DNA from: Diospyros lotus
Taxonomy: Eukaryota > Streptophyta > Magnoliopsida > Ericales > Ebenaceae
Direction of reading: 5' to 3'
Assembly (NCBI RefSeq): GCF_014633365.1
Contig: NC_068338.1
Span: 23,508,616-23,572,615 of the forward strand
DNA: 64,000 nt
In this document: piece after piece, positions 24,640-35,900 of the stretch
How the letters are laid out: every line of letters begins with the position of its first letter
Numbering within the stretch: the first letter of the stretch is position 1
Translations under genes and position numbers: made by a program
Notes under the pieces: generated by a model
Told to the model about the DNA's origin: nothing
Seen by the model: only the letters and a program-made list of their open reading frames with translations
Databases searched by the model: none

Positions 24640-25251
24640 CTGGAACAGTGGAACTTTTAATTTTCTGTCTTAGAATTTGTATTAGTCTAGCTGTTAAGTC
24701 TTGGTGAAGGACTTTGTATTTAGTTGGGAAAAAATTGTATGTTTATATTTTATGAGTTTAGAATATAACGAAAATAACTAACTTAAAGTTATTTCTAGAT
24801 AGGCCTTGTATTCTTTGGTATTTTCATTTAAGTCCTTAAGTTGTAACCACCACTATATTTTATGAATAGAGGCGGATAGGTTCTCGGGAGGCATGATGAG
24901 TTTTCAGCATTCATTTAGTTTTCTGTTGTGTGCGGGTTGTAGAGAATAGAGAGAGAGCTTATGCTCGGTCCTTGTATTCTTGAGAGGTAGACTATTGTTC
25001 ATAGTTTGAGTGTGTGCAACAAAAAGGAGTGTTGTAATCTTGATTGTGTTTCTAGTAGATTCTCTCAGAGGCTTCAACAGGATGTAGGGCATTTCATGCC
25101 TAAACCAGGATAAGTTCTTGTCCCTTTTTACAGTTTTGTTATTGTTTTGTTATTTGTTCAGTTTTACATGTCTTTGTTTCTATTACTATCGGGTGAGGGT
25201 CGGTGTGAGAGAGTGAATATTCTTGTGAGGAAATCTATCCAAGATTCTACA
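24640..25251 (+). repeat. Probable 5' LTR of copia fragment (left end uncertain)
   Basis: A primer-binding site TGGTATCAGAGC starts at 25255, so the LTR should end with ctaca at 25251. The region contains a TATA-like string (ctatattttatgaatagagg near 24853) and a transcribed-leader-like segment. The left boundary is only a guess because no 3' LTR exists for comparison. Confidence 0.5.
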
Positions 25252-25336
25252 ATTTGGTATCAGAGCTTAGGATTTCACATAATTACTTTCAAGATTCATC
25301 CAAGAACCCTTAGAACAGTCTTAGAAATCTTCAGAA

Positions 25337-26134
25337 ATGGCTATGTTCGGTTTCGCATCAAGATACGATATTGAAAAATTTAATGGCTCAAATGATTTTT
25401 CTTTATGAAAAATAAAGATGCCGGCCCTCCTTGGAAATTTGGGTTTAAAGGAGGCGCTAAGAGAGGAACTAAGGGATGAAGAGAAAGTAGGGGATGTGAC
25501 TAAAACCCTCTCGGTAGAGTAGAGAGCAGACATAGAAGAGAAGGAATTGAATACCCTAATTCTTAGTTTATGAGATAAGGTATTAAGGGAAGTGTCTAAG
25601 ATGACCACATCCTTAGAAATTTGGAAGAGATTGGACAATCTTTACTTAACAAAAACCTTGTCAAGTTGGTTATATCTAAAGACTAAATTCTTTACATTTA
25701 AGATGAAAGAAAAGCAAAAGTTGCAAGAATATATAGATGAATTTAATAAACTTCGTCTAGATCTAGAAAACATCAATGTTGAATATGATGATGAAGATAG
25801 GGCATTGGTTTTATTACATTCTTTGCCTTGGTCATATGAGCACTTTGTTGATATTCTGCAACATGGCAGAGACAAGCTGTCTTTAGAAAATATAATAGGA
25901 GCCCTAAATTCAAAAGACTTGAGGCATACTCAGGAAGAAAAATCCTCTAGTGGTGATGTTCTGACTGCAAGATCTAGAAGTACCAAAAAGAATTTCAAAG
26001 GGAAAAATAAATCTAAGTCTAAGTTAAGAAATGAGAGGGGTCCAATTAAGTGTTATCAGTGCCAAGAAAAAGCGCACTTTAAGAGAGATTGTCCAAAGAG
26101 GAAGAAAGATTTCAAGGAGAAAGATATCTTAGAT
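25337..26134 (+). pseudogene. gag of the copia fragment (broken)
   Basis: The ATG at 25337 opens MAMFGFASRYDIEKFNGSN. A TGA occurs where the family has tryptophan (near 25408), with further stops near 25520 and 25571. After these the UBN2 domain continues (SLEIWKRLDNLYL, ALVLLHSLPWSYEHF). The zinc knuckle CYQCQEKAHFKRDC is intact at about 26052-26093. The reading then hits the inserted LTR at 26135. Confidence 0.85.
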
Positions 26135-28972
26135 TGTAACACCCCACTTCTCTGGAGCGTTAGGTAACGTAAGATTCTGGAGATATTTTTTTTTTTCAAT
26201 TAATGGAAACTCAATACAAAACCATTCCTCGAAGATCCCGTTACACCTTCTTATTATATCAACTATGAACCATCAATAAACTAAGATAGGTTCATCATCT
26301 CAAATGCAGAAGTTAGATCGAAACCTCAATAAATCATAACCAAAACCACTTTATTCATAATATAAAGTCGAACCAATGTTTACATGACGTCCTCAAAATA
26401 AACAACATAATTGAAACGACATAATATAAAACATCCACTAATCGCCGTCACTCCTCGAAAATTCCATTTCTCTTCGCACCGCTACCTTCACCTGGAACGT
26501 TTTAATATTCCAGGGACAAAGTCCATATTAGATGATGAATTATCTAAGTGAGAGTTCAAAATTATGTTTTTATGAATGAATGCAAGACATAAAATAAACC
26601 AACACAACTCAGTAAGCCCTAGCCCAAGAGAATCCCAACGCGCTTAACCCTACCACGGAAAAAAAACAATCTCTCTAAAAGCTATGCCACCATACCGACA
26701 TATTGACACGACGCGATTCTAGCTTAAGAGGGGCAAGTCAATGCATCTCTCTAACATCTCGAGAACAATCGTTACCAATTCCTGGCCTAGGAGGGTCACA
26801 TCAACACATGAACCCGTCTCACCATACATTTACGTCGGAGATTACGTTCTCACTCTAAGCATCCAGGAACCACCATACAATCCCAACTCCAAAATTTCAC
26901 ATGGACCACCCAGTCATCTTAGTGTAAATTCTTTGACCAAACGGCCTGGCACGGAAATCAAAGCGACTATCTCGACATGCTCACCAGCACAAGATACCCT
27001 TATTATTCCGTCACGCTCTTGGAGAATTATGGTTACATTATCCAGACAACATCCTAAGCTGACATCCCACATGAACAACACATTATGGACCACTTAGTCA
27101 TCCTAGTGCCACTTCCCTGACCAAACGGCAAGGCACGAAAACCAATGCGGCTATCACGGCATGCATACTAGCACACGATACCCCTATTATTCCATCACGC
27201 CCTTGGAGAATTATAGCTACATTATCCAGACAACATTTTAGGTTGACATTCCATACGAACCCACAAAACGCAAGACAATGTCACATTTCACAGTTCAATG
27301 CATCATATAAACAACATTTTATAAAATGCAATGCACAAGTTCAAAACGTTGAGGGACGAACCTCCCTCATAAAACCAATCGTCACCAGTTACCGTTTGCA
27401 TGCAACAAAACCATTTTGTATAAAATCATAACACATTTAGGTAACACCAATACTAAGTTTTTAGGACAGAAATACCCATAATAAATCAAGTTTTGGTAGT
27501 GAATAACTCACAATTTAAAATCAAGTTTCCAGGTAGAACACTTACCTCAAATGTGATCGGAATGCCTCGATTTGCGTGTCAAATCACAAACACTCAAACT
27601 TATATTCAACCTCAAACCACAATGCTTCATAAACACCATATTTAATTAAAGAGCATCAAAATCTATTTTTCCTCAATTTTTTCATAATTTTCTCTATTTT
27701 TCTCCCAATTTTCACCTAGATAATTAAAAAATAATTATTTTCTTGGACTTTTTCCCAATTTTTTTAACATGATAAATCCTAAAATAAATCAAGAAAAATA
27801 TTAGAGGTGAAATTATAGAAATACCCTTGCTCACGTGCTTAGCGTGTGGCTGCGTGTGGAGTGTGGCACGTGCAACCACGCGCCATCTTCTTCTTCAATT
27901 TTTTGGCCGCCGTTGATGACTACGATGGCTAAAATAACGGCACCCCTTGAAGCCCTTGATGAATCGATCTCAATGGCACTGGTTTTAGGCCGAAAAGACA
28001 CCAAAAAAGCTTCCAAAATTGCAGTTGCAGGCGGCCCTAGGCGGTCCACCACCTGATTTTAGTCGAGCTCCAATCGGCCTCCAAACGAACCCAAAATGCT
28101 TCCAAATGCTCCCAATCTCTTCTCCTTGATGCAAGGATCAAAAACCCCTTAATCACTCTCTCAAAAACATCCAAAAATGCGGTCAATTTGATGCTCCAAA
28201 AATCTGAAACCCTCGGCTCTTTTATACCCCAAAATCGGCCACATCTCGGCCAATCAAAGACCAAACCTTAGTCCCTAAGCCTCCTAGCGCCGGACACAAC
28301 CTCCCTCGATCCTCCCTCGGCCGTCCCGTCGCCAAAATCTACATCCACGTGCGGTGGAAGGCGGCGGCCGAATTCCTCCCTAGCGTTCATACTACAGATT
28401 TTTCTTTTATTTCACTTTGGCCCTCTAATTTCTTCAAATGTCATTTTGGCCCTTTCCCAAGCATCCCTGATCTTTCCAATACCACCATTAAGGCCCACAA
28501 GTTTAGTACTTCTTATTTCATCCTCGAAATTCCTAAAAATCTATCATTTTAACCTCCATTGGGCAAATTTAGAAAATTGAACTCAGGCCCGACTGGTTGA
28601 TTTGACCTTAAATCCATTCGTTTCAACCAGAAATTGCTCAAGGGTTATTTCATATACAAAATCTAAATCCTCAAGACACTCCGTTGACTTCCCAGATGTT
28701 TCCTATGTTGATTCGATTTTCTCAGCCCGGTCGACAGTTGTACCAAAAACTGTTTCCAATCCAACTTCTTTCATCACCTAAAATCATAACTCGTATTACT
28801 CGTCAATACCTTTACATTTTCCTTAATCATCTAGGGTCCGGGGTACTCCTTCTGGTCATTTTGGTCACCTAAGACTGCGATAGTGTACCCTATAGCCTAT
28901 TTCTTTCAAAAATTCGAGTTATACCCTTCATTAAACACTATTTATATCCTCAACAATTTCCCAAGTATTACA
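26135..28972 (-). mobile_element. Probable solo LTR (2.8 kb) inserted in copia gag-pol
   Basis: The + strand begins TGTAACACCCC and ends GTATTACA, so both ends are TG...CA. The flanks are tagat (26130-26134) and tggat (28973-28977), a 5-bp duplication with one mismatch. The host copia reading frame is interrupted here and resumes on the other side. Ends reading GGTGTTACA on the - strand are typical of large gypsy LTRs. A - strand TATA string (complement of 28215-28226, ggtataaaag) supports that orientation. No primer site, internal domain or second LTR is present, so a solo LTR is the simplest reading. It contains a tandem repeat at 26892-27250. Confidence 0.75.
26892..27250 (-). repeat. Tandem repeat inside the solo LTR, period about 177 bp
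   Basis: Two units share ordered phrases, for example tggaccac, gaccaaacggc, cttggagaattat and acattatccagacaacat. The second copies begin about 177 bp after the first. Internal tandem repeats are common in long plant LTRs. Confidence 0.75.
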
Positions 28973-29998
28973 TGGATGATGGAGTTTCAGTGTGTGAGTT
29001 TGGGTATAACAATTCTGATGCACTAACAGTGTGTCAGAACTCAGTGAAGGAAATGTGGATCTTGCACTCAGGTTGTTCTTTCCACATGACACCCAATAGA
29101 CACTGGTTTGCAAATTACCAAGAATTTGATGGGGGCAAGGTTCTTCTAGAAAACAATCATGAGTGTAGGGTCCTAGGAGTAGGAGATGTAAGGCTTAAAA
29201 TGCATGACAATACCTACAGGACCCTTCAAGGGGTAAGACACATCCCGGAACTAAAAATGAACTTAATCTCTCTAGGATCATTAACTAAAACTGGCAATAG
29301 TTTTAAGGGAGATGGAGATACACTTAAGACATCCAAAGGATCTCTAGTGTGTATGAAGGCTAGTCAACAAAATGGAATACACGTTCTGCAAGTTGCTGCA
29401 TTAAATGGGGAAGCAACAATTGTTGATAATAAGGCAACCACAAACTCTAGATTATGGCACCTTAGAATGGCTCACATTAGTGAGCTTAGCCTAAAAGAAT
29501 TAGCCAATCAAGGGATATTAAAAGGAAACCAAGTGGCAGGCTTAGATAAGTGTGAATCCTGCATATACGGGAAGTCCAGTGAGATAAAATTTAATAAAAT
29601 TGCTATACACTTATCTAAGGGACCCCTAGATTACATCCATAGCGATTTATGGGGGCCTGCCCAGACTGTCACTTATGGTGGAGCTAGGTATTTTTTGTCC
29701 ATAATAGATGATTTATCTAGAATGGTACGGATTTATGTTTTGAAAATAAAATAACATACTTTTGAGGCATTAAAAACATGGAAAACCATGATAGAAAATC
29801 AATAGATAAAGGTCTCTACCAAAGACTAGTTGGGAGACTCATTTATCTATCACATACCCAGCTTGACATAACATATGCTGTGGGATTGATTAACCAATTT
29901 ATGCACAATCCTAAGAAAACACACCTAAAAGCTGTACACATAATTTTGCAGTATCTAAAGGGCACACTAGGTAAGGGAATCCTATTCAAAAGAGGATA
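28973..29998 (+). pseudogene. pol remnants of the copia fragment: protease, integrase N-terminus, RNase H
   Basis: The protease motif reads WILHSGCSFHMTP; the catalytic aspartate of DSG is histidine. The integrase zinc region follows (LWHLRMAHI ... CESCIYGKS), then the core start (IHSDLWGPAQ, FLSIIDDLSRM), a stop at 29752, and a jump to the RT/RNase H tail ([19 protein letters not shown]). The deletion removes the catalytic part of integrase and the whole palm of RT. Confidence 0.85.
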
Positions 29999-30020
29999 AG
30001 AATTAACCTTTGAAGTCTAT

Positions 30021-30482
30021 ATGGAAAGTTGACAGACACTTTATAAAAAAAAAAAAAAAAAAGCTTGAAAGTAGTGTAATTTGTACGCCATTTGTGCCTA
30101 TAGGAAATTAGTCGGCAGCTTTATTTTCTTATCCAAGAAGATGTAGAAGACATCTCGTCACATACCTCAATAGTCATCACCAATGAATAATCATCTTCCA
30201 TAGCTATGTTCTAAAAAATCCCATCACTTTGAGTCAATATTAACACCATCATTACTTTTTCCACTCCTGGTCAATCCCCACCTTATCATATGTTAAATAA
30301 AGTAGTTCCTCATATGCCCATCCCTTCCTTATTTTGCACATTTTTTGGTTCCCCCAACATAGTTCATGCCATGTTGGACAAAATGCTTCCAATGCCCATT
30401 CCAATAACACGTGACGTCTCTTATTGTTTGGGTATCAATTTTCCACAAGCACTTAAAATACATAATACACAATTCCTAGCAT
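30021..30482. other. Intergenic with a poly(A) run
   Basis: An A-run at about 30044-30062 directly follows the copia fragment and could be the tail of a processed insertion or a simple repeat. No gene is supported. Confidence 0.4.
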
Positions 30483-30800
30483 ATATGCGAATTTATACAT
30501 ACATACACATATATAAATGAACACAAATACACAAACACACATATATGATCATATACATGTTTATCCAAATGTACATATATATAAATGAACATGTGTATAT
30601 ATGTGATCATATATATGTTCATCCAATATGTTCAAATATTTTCGTATATATTCAAACATATATAAACGATCAAGTATATATATATATATGTGTGTGTGTG
30701 CACATGGAAATAGATGAATATATAACCAATACATATATACAAAAAATTATATGTAAAGGGATGAACATTGGGGTGCATATATATATATATATATGTAAAA
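30483..30800 (+). repeat. TA/CA/TG-rich simple-sequence block
   Basis: Repeated tacatatata, atacacaaac, tgtgtgtgtg and (AT)n runs extend through this block. Frames within it are low-complexity artefacts. Confidence 0.8.
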
Positions 30801-31121
30801 AATCAACAACCTATACATATATTTTCAATGTTCACATGAATGATATGATACCCTAAACATGTAAAATAGAATAACAATGTTCAAAAAATGGGAGATATAC
30901 CTCAAATTCGAAAATTTGTTAGTATCGAATCAGATTGAAGTGATATAGGCCAGAATCAAGTTTGAGAGAGCTACTGTTTGAGATGGGAGATTTCAAGCTA
31001 GGGTAAGGTCATTGTCCAATTGTCATTTACTGGGAAAGATTCGCCTCCAATCGTCGTTCTTTGAGGGAGAGAAGTTGTGAGGTTAGGGTTAGGTTTTTGG
31101 GCAAATTGTGAGTTATATTTT

Positions 31122-31432
31122 TTGGAAAATGCTAGAGAACCCGACGGGTTTACTGATCGGGGGTAAAAAGATGAATTTGCCCCACGCCCTGCTATCTTCT
31201 TTTCCCTCCCATGGATTGCTCCACCTTTGCTCTCTCATCTCCCCTCCCATGGCCACTGTTGTCGCCTCGCTGCCATCGTTGCCTCGCCTCGCCGACAACA
31301 GCGACGACCATGGAAGGGAAGATGAGAGAGCAGACGCGGGGGTAGTGGCCTACTTTGCAAATTTGCAAAATGGGCGAGAGCAAATTCGTCATTTTATCCC
31401 CATTCGGTAAGGCGCTCAATGGGGCTGTTTGG
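31122..31432. repeat. Candidate MITE-like inverted repeat
   Basis: The left part contains gggggtaaaaagatgaattt (31159-31178). The reverse complement of the right part (about 31384-31402) reads ggggataaaatgacgaattt. The GC-rich centre has self-complementary phrases (gaagatgagagagca vs tgctctctcatctcccc). I could not define a target duplication. Confidence 0.45.
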
Positions 31433-31470
31433 CATTGTAAAACGACTCATATTTTTTTAGGGAGGGGCAG

Positions 31471-31530
31471 TGTTTAATCAAAACGACGCCATTTCCTGGG
31501 GGGGTGTTTAATCAAAACGATGCCATTTCC
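31471..31530 (+). repeat. Short tandem duplication
   Basis: The unit beginning tgtttaatcaaaacgacgcc occurs at 31471 and again at 31505 with one base changed; a G-run separates the two. Confidence 0.8.
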
Positions 31531-31536
31531 ATTAAC

Positions 31537-32524
31537 ACAAGGAATGCTCATAAAATAGATGTTTTTATTTAGATGTAAGACAGAAACACTTGTTGTTAAG
31601 CGTTTTAGTAATATATTAAGGGGATGTTTGTTAAAATGAGCAAAATAAGAGATATTAAGATAAGTTTGGAATGCATTCTAGATCAAGATATAGAATGATC
31701 AAGATAAGACTGGAAAGCATTCCAAGATTTCTATTAGAGTGTTTGTTAAATTTTTTAGAATCCACTAATAATTGTATTTTTTTTTTATGTGTTTGTTGAT
31801 GCATATGATAAGCACCAAAATAAGAGTTTTTTTACTAAAATATCCTTATTACCAAATTTATGATTAAAATAATATTTTATGATTAATATGAGTTGTCAAA
31901 AAAATTAAAATTAAAATTAAAAATAATATTTTATTTTCTAAATTCATGTTCAAAAATAAATTTAAAAAGAGTTGAAAAGTAGAAATAATTATTGTTAGAA
32001 TTATAATAATTTCACCTAGATAATTAAAAATGGCCAAAATATATTTTCATAATAGGTAATAAAATATAAAATTAAATAAAATAATTTAAAAATTAGTGAA
32101 AGGAATTATATTAGTTAATAAAATATATATATAGAGAGAAATTTAAATTTTAAAAATCAATGAAATGAATAATGTCATTTAAAATTTAAAAATTATCAAA
32201 ACATATAACAATTTAAAAATGTATTAAATAATATTAATTATAAGAGTTAAATAAATAATTTTTTTTAATAAATTTAAATCTTTAAAATACATTAAATAAC
32301 ATTAATTATCTTATAAGGGATATATAAGTAATTGAACCTTATTTTGAAAGAGTCAGATAAATTTATCTAAGGGAGATGTCAGATAAATTTATCTTAAAAA
32401 AGGGAGATAAGAGATCAAGAACTTTTTTGAAAATAATTAGATAAATTTTAAAAAACACATTGAAAAAATCAAAAAAATACTTTTTCATATGATGTTTTCT
32501 GCTTTACCTTGATTAACGAACACC
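31537..32524. other. AT-rich XDH upstream region, possible transposon
   Basis: The left end (about 31621) reads gatgtttgttaaaa; the complement of the right end (about 32508-32522) reads ggtgttcgttaatc, a weak inverted repeat. Inside, gtgtttgtt recurs twice (31738 and 31788) and agataaattt several times. This may be a degraded DNA element that now forms the distal promoter of XDH. No gene is present. Confidence 0.4.
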
Positions 32525-32525
32525 A

Positions 32526-32534
32526 CTATAAAAG
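32526..32534 (+). promoter_or_regulatory. Putative XDH TATA box
   Basis: The string tataaaagg lies about 245 bp upstream of the XDH start codon in a region that turns less AT-rich just after it. If used, transcription would start near 32555-32565, giving a 5' UTR of about 210 bp. This is inferred from sequence alone. Confidence 0.5.
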
Positions 32535-32770
32535 GGATTGGGCCTCGCTGTCGTCAGCAGAATTGGAAATAGGGCGTAATCCGATTCCCGATGATCGATC
32601 ACATGCGGAACTCTTGATTACTCTTCAACTCGGTCCTTAATACTTTTCAACTCGATCTTTGTATTTATGCTTATCGATTCATAGCGTACAAATTTCTGTA
32701 TTTCTTTGCGTCGAGATTAAGCCCTCAACCAATCGTATTCGAGAAGTCATCTGAATCATTTTCAAGTGCC

Positions 32771-32906
32771 ATGGGATCATTGAAGCAAGAAGATGAATTG
32801 CGGGCGACGGAGGAAGAATCCAAGGAAGCAATTTTGTATGTTAACGGAGCCCGTCGAGTTCTACCTGATGGGTTGGCTCATATCACTCTTCTCGAGTATC
32901 TTAGAG
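32771..32906 (+). CDS. XDH1: XDH exon 1
   Basis: Codes for residues 1-45 plus the first base of codon 46. It includes [20 protein letters not shown], the start of the ferredoxin-like domain. Donor gtacct at 32907. Confidence 0.93.
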
Positions 32907-35900
32907 GTACCTAGAATCTCTGTCTCTGGTCAATTCGATTTATGTCCAAGTTTGGTTACTAAGAAATTCCATGCGAAAGAAATAGGCATAGTTCTGTGAT
33001 TTCTATTGACACCGCCCCCTTTTTTTCTCTATCCTTTCCCATTGTTTCTTCTAGTCAACCCAACATAAGATTTAATTGTCGCCTAATTCTCCACTAGTCA
33101 GGTGACTTACTTGATCATGTAGTGGCTTCAATACGAGACAGGGATTGTGGCCAAACCACGTTCTCCAGATTGGTCTTACTGTGTCTTGTGATCAGTGAAA
33201 GGCCAAGCCCTCTCAAGTGACGATGGGCGAGACCTCATCAAAACTCGTAACTCCAGTCTCCAATCCACTAGTTCACAAAAATTCTATTGAGACCGAGACT
33301 AGTATTGAAGTCAAAATCATGCAGATCATCTTGAGAAGTCTAGCTTTGCATGGCTGCCGGAGTGTAAATGGACGTTGGATGCAAGAGAGAACTCTGAGTG
33401 TCTAAATGAGTTAAAAAAAGGTTTTCTTGATCAAGTTGATGAGGTGCTATGAGCATCTTTATAATAGTGCCCCATGGTTAGAGCTGGAAATGAGTTGAGT
33501 CGAGCCAAACTGTGGTTCAGCTCAGCTCAACTCGTTTAAAATTGGTTCAACTTGTGCCTTGGCAATGAACCAAATTTTCTAGCTCGAGCTCAACTCAAAC
33601 CAAGCTTGCGAACTGCTTGACTGGACTTGACTCATTAGGCTCAAATAACATCCAATTAAGCCAATATGAACCAATCTACCAACTCAAGCCAAGCAGCTTG
33701 TGAGCTTGGTTCATTAGCTCAACTTGTTTAACTCAATCCAATATGCAATAATGTTGAATTAATAATCACTTGGGGAAAAAAGGCATGGATCAAATATGCA
33801 ATAATGTTGAATTAATAAATTTATCATTATCAATTATATATTATGTGCAAATTAAATATACTATAGGATATTCTTTAGAAAAAAATTATGTTCCTAATCA
33901 CAAATAAAGTGTTTCATAATACTTAAAATTTTAAGCTTGAAAATTCTTTTCACGTGTTTTTACTATTAAGATATAATATAATAGCAATATCAGTATATAT
34001 TATAACATATAATTTGTATTTATATATATTAGAACATATAATTTGTGTTTTATGTATTACATATAATTCAATTGAACTGGCTCATGAACCAAACAAGTTG
34101 AACACATCATGTATCGAGGTTGACCCATTTATTAAATGGGCCATATTTTTTATCTTGTGCCCAAACTCACTTGGTTCATGAACTTAGCTTATTGAGTTAG
34201 TTAACTAGTCGAATCATGAATGTCCCATGAGCGAGCTCGGTTTAGTTCAAGTGCTACCTATGGTAGAACATTTCATTTGCTACCTTGCTTAAGTCTCAAA
34301 CTTGTAGGGAGAGATTATGCGTGTATGGACCTTCCATGAGTTGATAGTTGGATTCATGCATGAACTGCTCAATCTCTAGAAGAAGAGACTATGGAGATTT
34401 GACATCATTGACATATAGATGATTGAGTGTGCTATGTAGGGTTATTTTGGCATGTATACGTACAACTTGTAACTTTCTATTGATTATACACGTTAATGTT
34501 TAACTTTTTTTTTTTAAATTGAAACTTTAAAGCCTTTTCCACTTCAAATTGAAGGATTTTCTTTTTGTGAATGCTTAGAGGACAAAAAGGTGTGAATGTA
34601 GAGTTAGTCAGGGGGAAAGATATGGTAAACTACTAGGGGCTCATGTTGCCCAGGCAGATTAATTACATTTTGGGCTGGAGCAATGAATATATTTGAATGG
34701 GCTCATGTTGTACTAGAGAAACATATGTATGATAAGTAGTCTAGGCATTGCATCTGAATTATTAGAAGTTCTTTCTATAGATCCTATTTTGATTGATTTT
34801 GTTGGTTGAATTGAATCAAATACAATTAAGCAAAATCAAATTTTAGAAGTCAATTGACATTATGAATGCTATACCATCAACCTTAACTTAGTTAGGATAA
34901 GGTGCAGTTGATAATGATTATAATGATGAATGCGATGAAAAAATAAGAAAAATGAAATAGAAAAAATACAAAAGCGATAAAATAAAAAGAAGATAAGTAA
35001 AAGGGTGTCACAAAACTTCTCACTTTGTAGAGGCTAGGGAAGGATCAATTTTGTACATACCATCACAGCCTAATCTTTTCTTTGCACAAAAGGCTGTTTC
35101 CCCAACTAAAACTCATAACCTTCCGATTACAAAAGAACAATTGTAACTGTTGTTACCTGCTACTAAGACTCACCCATTTTAAGAAGGTAAGTACATAATT
35201 TAATTCAGGTTTTTTGTATTTACCTATTTAACTTGTACTTGCTACCAAGGCATTTGGACCTTAATGTTCCCTTAGAGAGAAATATATGTGGCAGCAATTT
35301 CAGCTTATTCCCTTCAATTTCTATCATCACTTGGCATGTGGTGTAGCTTAGATATATATATATATATATATGAAATAAGCTGAAATCTTAGAAAGCTTAC
35401 TTAGGTTTTATTGAATCCCAGTATGGTGTATTTATACAAGGAAAAATATCTCTACTATCTCTTAGAAAACAGGAATAGATTTGAATTTAGAGTTTAGAAG
35501 ATAAATAATAGCAACTGATTTTTAAATTCTGGAATTATCTTTTTCTTTCAAGCTGCATCATTCCTTTAAATTTGGTAGCTTATCTTATCTTCTAGGCTGC
35601 CTCATCCTTTCAATCTTGAAGTCTTATCTTATCTCCATTTTAAAACTCGAGTATTCTATCTCATTGTCCAACACTCTCCCTCAAGTTGGTGAATAAATAT
35701 TTGTCATTCCCAGCTTGCCAACAAGTCATTCGAAACCGGGTCTTGCCATGGTTTCGGTAAACATGCTAGCCACTTGACTTGTTTTAGGAATATAGGATAG
35801 GTTAATTCTTCCTCCTTCAATCTCCTGCTTTATGAAACTTCAATCTATTCTCACATGCTTCATTTGATCATGCTGAATTGGATTATTGACAATGCTAATT

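Larger units (their letters stand above)
25255..30020 (+). mobile_element. Ty1/copia fragment, RT deleted, split by an inserted LTR
   Basis: From the primer-binding site at 25255 the order is gag (25337-26134), an inserted LTR (26135-28972), protease and integrase start (28973-29755), then directly the end of RT/RNase H ([20 protein letters not shown], 29806-29998). The integrase core and most of RT have been deleted at about 29800. No polypurine tract or 3' LTR is visible; the copy ends near 30020, just before a run of about 19 A (30044-30062). Confidence 0.85.

Noticed and set aside
26700..27250. Possible CRISPR-like spaced repeats
   Set aside because: There are only two units of about 177 bp with no short repeat-spacer pattern; this is an LTR-internal tandem repeat in a plant nuclear sequence.
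30290..30856. Frames of 76 and 103 aa
   Set aside because: The larger is translated from a TA/CA/TG simple-sequence block and is an artefact; the smaller shows no family motif.
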